A stretch of 64,000 nucleotides of DNA from Conchocele bisecta (lineage: Eukaryota; Mollusca; Bivalvia; Lucinida; Thyasiridae), in the NCBI GenBank assembly GCA_029237695.1, contig CM055272.1, positions 37,724,901-37,788,900 of the forward strand, written 5' to 3'. The translations under genes and the position numbers were made by a program. Shown here piece after piece: positions 61,831 through 64,000 of this stretch. The notes beneath the pieces are model-generated. The model was not told where the DNA came from. It saw nothing but the letters and a program-made list of their open reading frames with translations, and searched no databases. Within the stretch, counting starts at the first letter, position 1. Each line of letters opens with the position of its first letter.

Positions 61831-61994
61831 AGTTAGATAATGTGTTCGAGTCGAATATGGTTAGTTAACAGCGCATGTGGGAAATTTAGGGGGCCGGAAA
61901 TCGTCGAGCCGCTAGGCGAGACGTATTTCGGCCGCCTTAAATTCCCCCACGCGCTGTTAACTAACCATATTCAACGAGACGACATTATCTAACT
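61831..61994. repeat. 164-bp hairpin element, copy 1
   Basis: AGTTAGATAATGTGTTCGAG and complement outside, TATGGTTAGTTAACAGCGC and complement inside, GC-rich centre. A reverse copy with a short centre is at 63526-63633. Sequence beyond each (ATTTATTGCAC, GGCGAAATCC) is also shared in inverted orientation. Confidence 0.85.
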
Positions 61995-62454
61995 AATTTA
62001 TTGCACTGATACGTCGAAAGCCTGAGATAAAATTATTTATTGCACGGATGCGGCGAAATCCTTTGATCTCCGCAGTGTGCTAACTGCTGGAGATCACTGT
62101 CTGGACCTGTCTGGCCCACTTCCCCCGTGTGTTAATTCACGAAGACGCACTGTCTAGCGTGCGTTAACTGGAATACTAACGCCAACGCTCATAATTTCAG
62201 CGTGTCACATGAACACGCGACTGTGCAATGGCATGTCAAGGTCAGTGACATGAGGAAATTATGAGCGTATCAAACACAGCGAATCTTACGCATGCGCAAA
62301 TTGTCACTAAATTACAGCACGTGCTCAACAATAATATAATAATAGGCAAAACACATGGGACAAACTGAGGTATTAACACCTGTTGTATTTAACACGTAAT
62401 CACAAGAAACAAAAAAAACTGCACGACATGAGAACACTTATTAACCACACAAAT

Positions 62455-62637
62455 TCACATTCGGCCAACATTAAATGTACAATTATAAAATGTTTTATGA
62501 CCAAGGTCAGGAGCTTGTTCATTTTGCACACTGAGCTTTTCGACAGCATTTCTGGCGTCTTTAATGTTTTCCGCTTTGATTTTCTTTGTACAGTCTCCAC
62601 TGATGGGTCTCCCTGAACTGGAGCTTCTACAGCATCG
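62455..62637 (-). CDS. Possible downstream (terminal) exon of the same unknown gene
   Basis: After a good acceptor (ATAATTTCAG) two frames are open. One reads KIKAENIKDARNAVEKLSVQ and ends at TGA 62455-62457 after CTFNVGRM; it looks protein-like (amphipathic, K/E/Q-rich). The other, which matches the phase of the 63053 donor, reads RDAVEAPVQGDP and becomes hydrophobic later. Because the better-looking frame does not match the upstream phase, an unseen exon may intervene or the call may be wrong. Confidence 0.28.
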   Translation of the reverse strand, partial: RCCRSSSSGRPISGDCTKKIKAENIKDARNAVEKLSVQNEQAPDLGHKTFYNCTFNVGRM

Positions 62638-62879
62638 CTGAAATTATAGAGACCTTGCTACAAATATGTCTGTTCCACCAATAGAATGTTGACATAAATG
62701 TGGGGTGGTGGTGTCCTTTGAGGGACCTGATCAATCAGCATACAGTTGTCTCCCGTTTAATGAACTTCAAGTTAGATAGCCATTAGCTGAAATTAAATGT
62801 TCAACAGCAAACATTTCCATATGTGTTTAACCCTGGTGCAAGAACGTTTTATGTGCCGTTGAATAGTAGTAAACCAGAG

Positions 62880-63045
62880 CAAGCGAGCAGAGGCTAACGG
62901 ATACCCCAGGCCGCCACCTGGACAGACAAATAAAAACTTTAACGCAACTCTGACGGACGGACGAACAAACGAACGAACTGACGGACGGAATGAAAACAAT
63001 ATATACCCATAGACATAATTCGTTTGCCGGTGGTATAAATAGACG
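62880..63045. mobile_element. Tail of a GGAC-type element next to the putative 63053 donor
   Basis: GCTAACGGATACCCCAGGCC, GGACGGACGAACAAACGAAC, then ATATATACCC and GCCGGTGGTATAAAT, a degenerate terminal hairpin. Ends about 10 nt before the donor of the putative exon. Confidence 0.55.
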
Positions 63046-63052
63046 TACATAC

Positions 63053-63264
63053 CGGCTTTCATCACTGTTGAAGATGGAGAAATAGAAAACCCCGAAATTG
63101 GTACTGTCAACATCAACATAGCCCACATCATAGACAGATACCATATCCGTAATGTCCGATTCATAAATATCCAAAGCTTGAGAACAAATGATATCCTCTG
63201 TGTCAAGCCGCCCTTCGCATAAATCCAACACTTGTGACAATAACAAGTCGTCTGACGCGTCCAT
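63053..63264 (-). CDS. Putative first coding exon of an uncharacterised protein
   Basis: Starts MDASDDLLLSQVLDLCEG and continues with a second similar motif, CSQALDIYES, then an acidic, aromatic stretch. After 70 codons plus 2 nt it meets a consensus donor (GTATGT). The paired L/I-x-SQ-x-LD-x-x-E motifs look designed rather than random. Short N-terminal motifs of this type occur in uncharacterised molluscan proteins as far as I remember, but I cannot name the family. Two hairpin elements of one family in opposite orientation (61831-61994 and 63526-63633) flank it, so a mobile origin is possible. Confidence 0.5.
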
Positions 63265-63525
63265 CTTGTACAAAGTTACTGCCACAAATAAATAAGAACT
63301 GCGTTTCACCCACCCAGATCGAGTAAGCTAAGCATGCGCCTTTCAATTTGACACGTGTCACGTGCATGTCAAATGGAACAAGCATGTCCAAATTAACGTG
63401 GGCTCACCGAAGGGTATGTCTGGAACGGTGAAAGGTAAATACATGTAAACTGTAAAACAACAGCAAAACAACACTAAATATGTATATTCGTGTGCTGGAT
63501 TTCGCCGCAAACCGTGCAATAAATT

Positions 63526-63633
63526 AGTTAGACAATGTCTTCTCGTCGAATATGGTTAGTTAACAGAGCGTGGGGGGAATTTCCCCCATGCGCTGTTAAC
63601 TAACCATATTCGACTCGAGTACATTATCTAACT
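63526..63633. repeat. Hairpin element, copy 2 (inverted relative to 61831)
   Basis: GTTAGACAATGTCTTCTCGT outside, TATGGTTAGTTAACAG and complement inside, centre GCGTGGGGGGAATTTCCCCC. Confidence 0.85.
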
Positions 63634-64000
63634 TATACATATTTTGTCGAATTTATTGTAAGTTTAATACAAATAATATAATTACACAATTTAATTCCAG
63701 CCATTCCTCTTGGGTACCCCACTTTTATTTACATTTCCGCAGACATGTCCTCAATACCCTGCGGTCACGTGACCAGTTAAAAGTGACACAAATATAGCAG
63801 GCGTCTGTTATCTGGTTCACAATCTTACCGAAGCTGGATTACTACGTTTGCATGCAATCAGTGTATAACCAACACAGCATGCACACCTGCGCTGCTTTAT
63901 CAGTGACTACGGTGCCCGTGGTTCTATAACAATGATATCACTCCACGAGCTGTTAGTGTTATTGGCATTTTCATAGCACTAATTAATAGTATATTTGTAT

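Overview
The window is animal nuclear DNA, most probably from a bivalve mollusc: AT-rich, with small phase-consistent exons separated by introns packed with short hairpin transposons, CAAGAGGCCC-type repeats and GGAC-tailed tandem-repeat elements like those common in clam and mussel genomes. The species is not determined. There is no bacterial gene, operon or CRISPR array. One 500-base run of N (58999-59498) is an assembly gap.

Main gene (minus strand, 46613 down to 906, running off the left edge): the 5' third of huntingtin (HTT). Eighteen exons were placed by hand. Start codon, GT/AG boundaries and all seventeen intron phases agree. Together they give 1,093 full codons that follow vertebrate huntingtin from the N17 helix through the N-terminal HEAT repeats to the S-P segment near human residue 1180. 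There is no polyglutamine or polyproline tract. Introns make up about 93% of the locus.

HTT introns: several exons have shed tandem copies of their own edges. The clearest case is exon 15. Its acceptor and first ~100 bases, with flanking intron, form a 166-bp satellite of nine units (7115-8590) that reads directly into the true exon. Exon 4 (acceptor edge) and exons 6 and 7 (fragments at 28210-28272 and 30590-30996) show the same behaviour. The remaining intron DNA is hairpin MITEs, a tRNA-like SINE, pogo/Tigger-like elements with TA ends, and tandem-repeat elements that end in GGAC tracts plus a terminal hairpin. Many element ends lie within 5-30 nt of a splice site.

Intergenic region (about 46.7-56.4 kb): a tandem-repeat element next to the HTT start, about 3 kb of DNA with no recognised gene (48112-51400), a ~1.9-kb GGAC/CAGA satellite with three copies of a ~165-bp spacer (51405-53350), and a further tandem-repeat element at 55550-56170.

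Right part: on the plus strand, one long coding exon (56473-57706) of a Polycomb-group RING finger protein (PCGF1/PCGF6 type), split inside its RING domain; later exons were not found. On the minus strand near 63.1-63.3 kb is a plausible first coding exon of an uncharacterised protein, lying between two inverted hairpin elements. HTT and the PCGF gene are divergent with about 10 kb between their coding starts. Nothing in the sequence links their functions.
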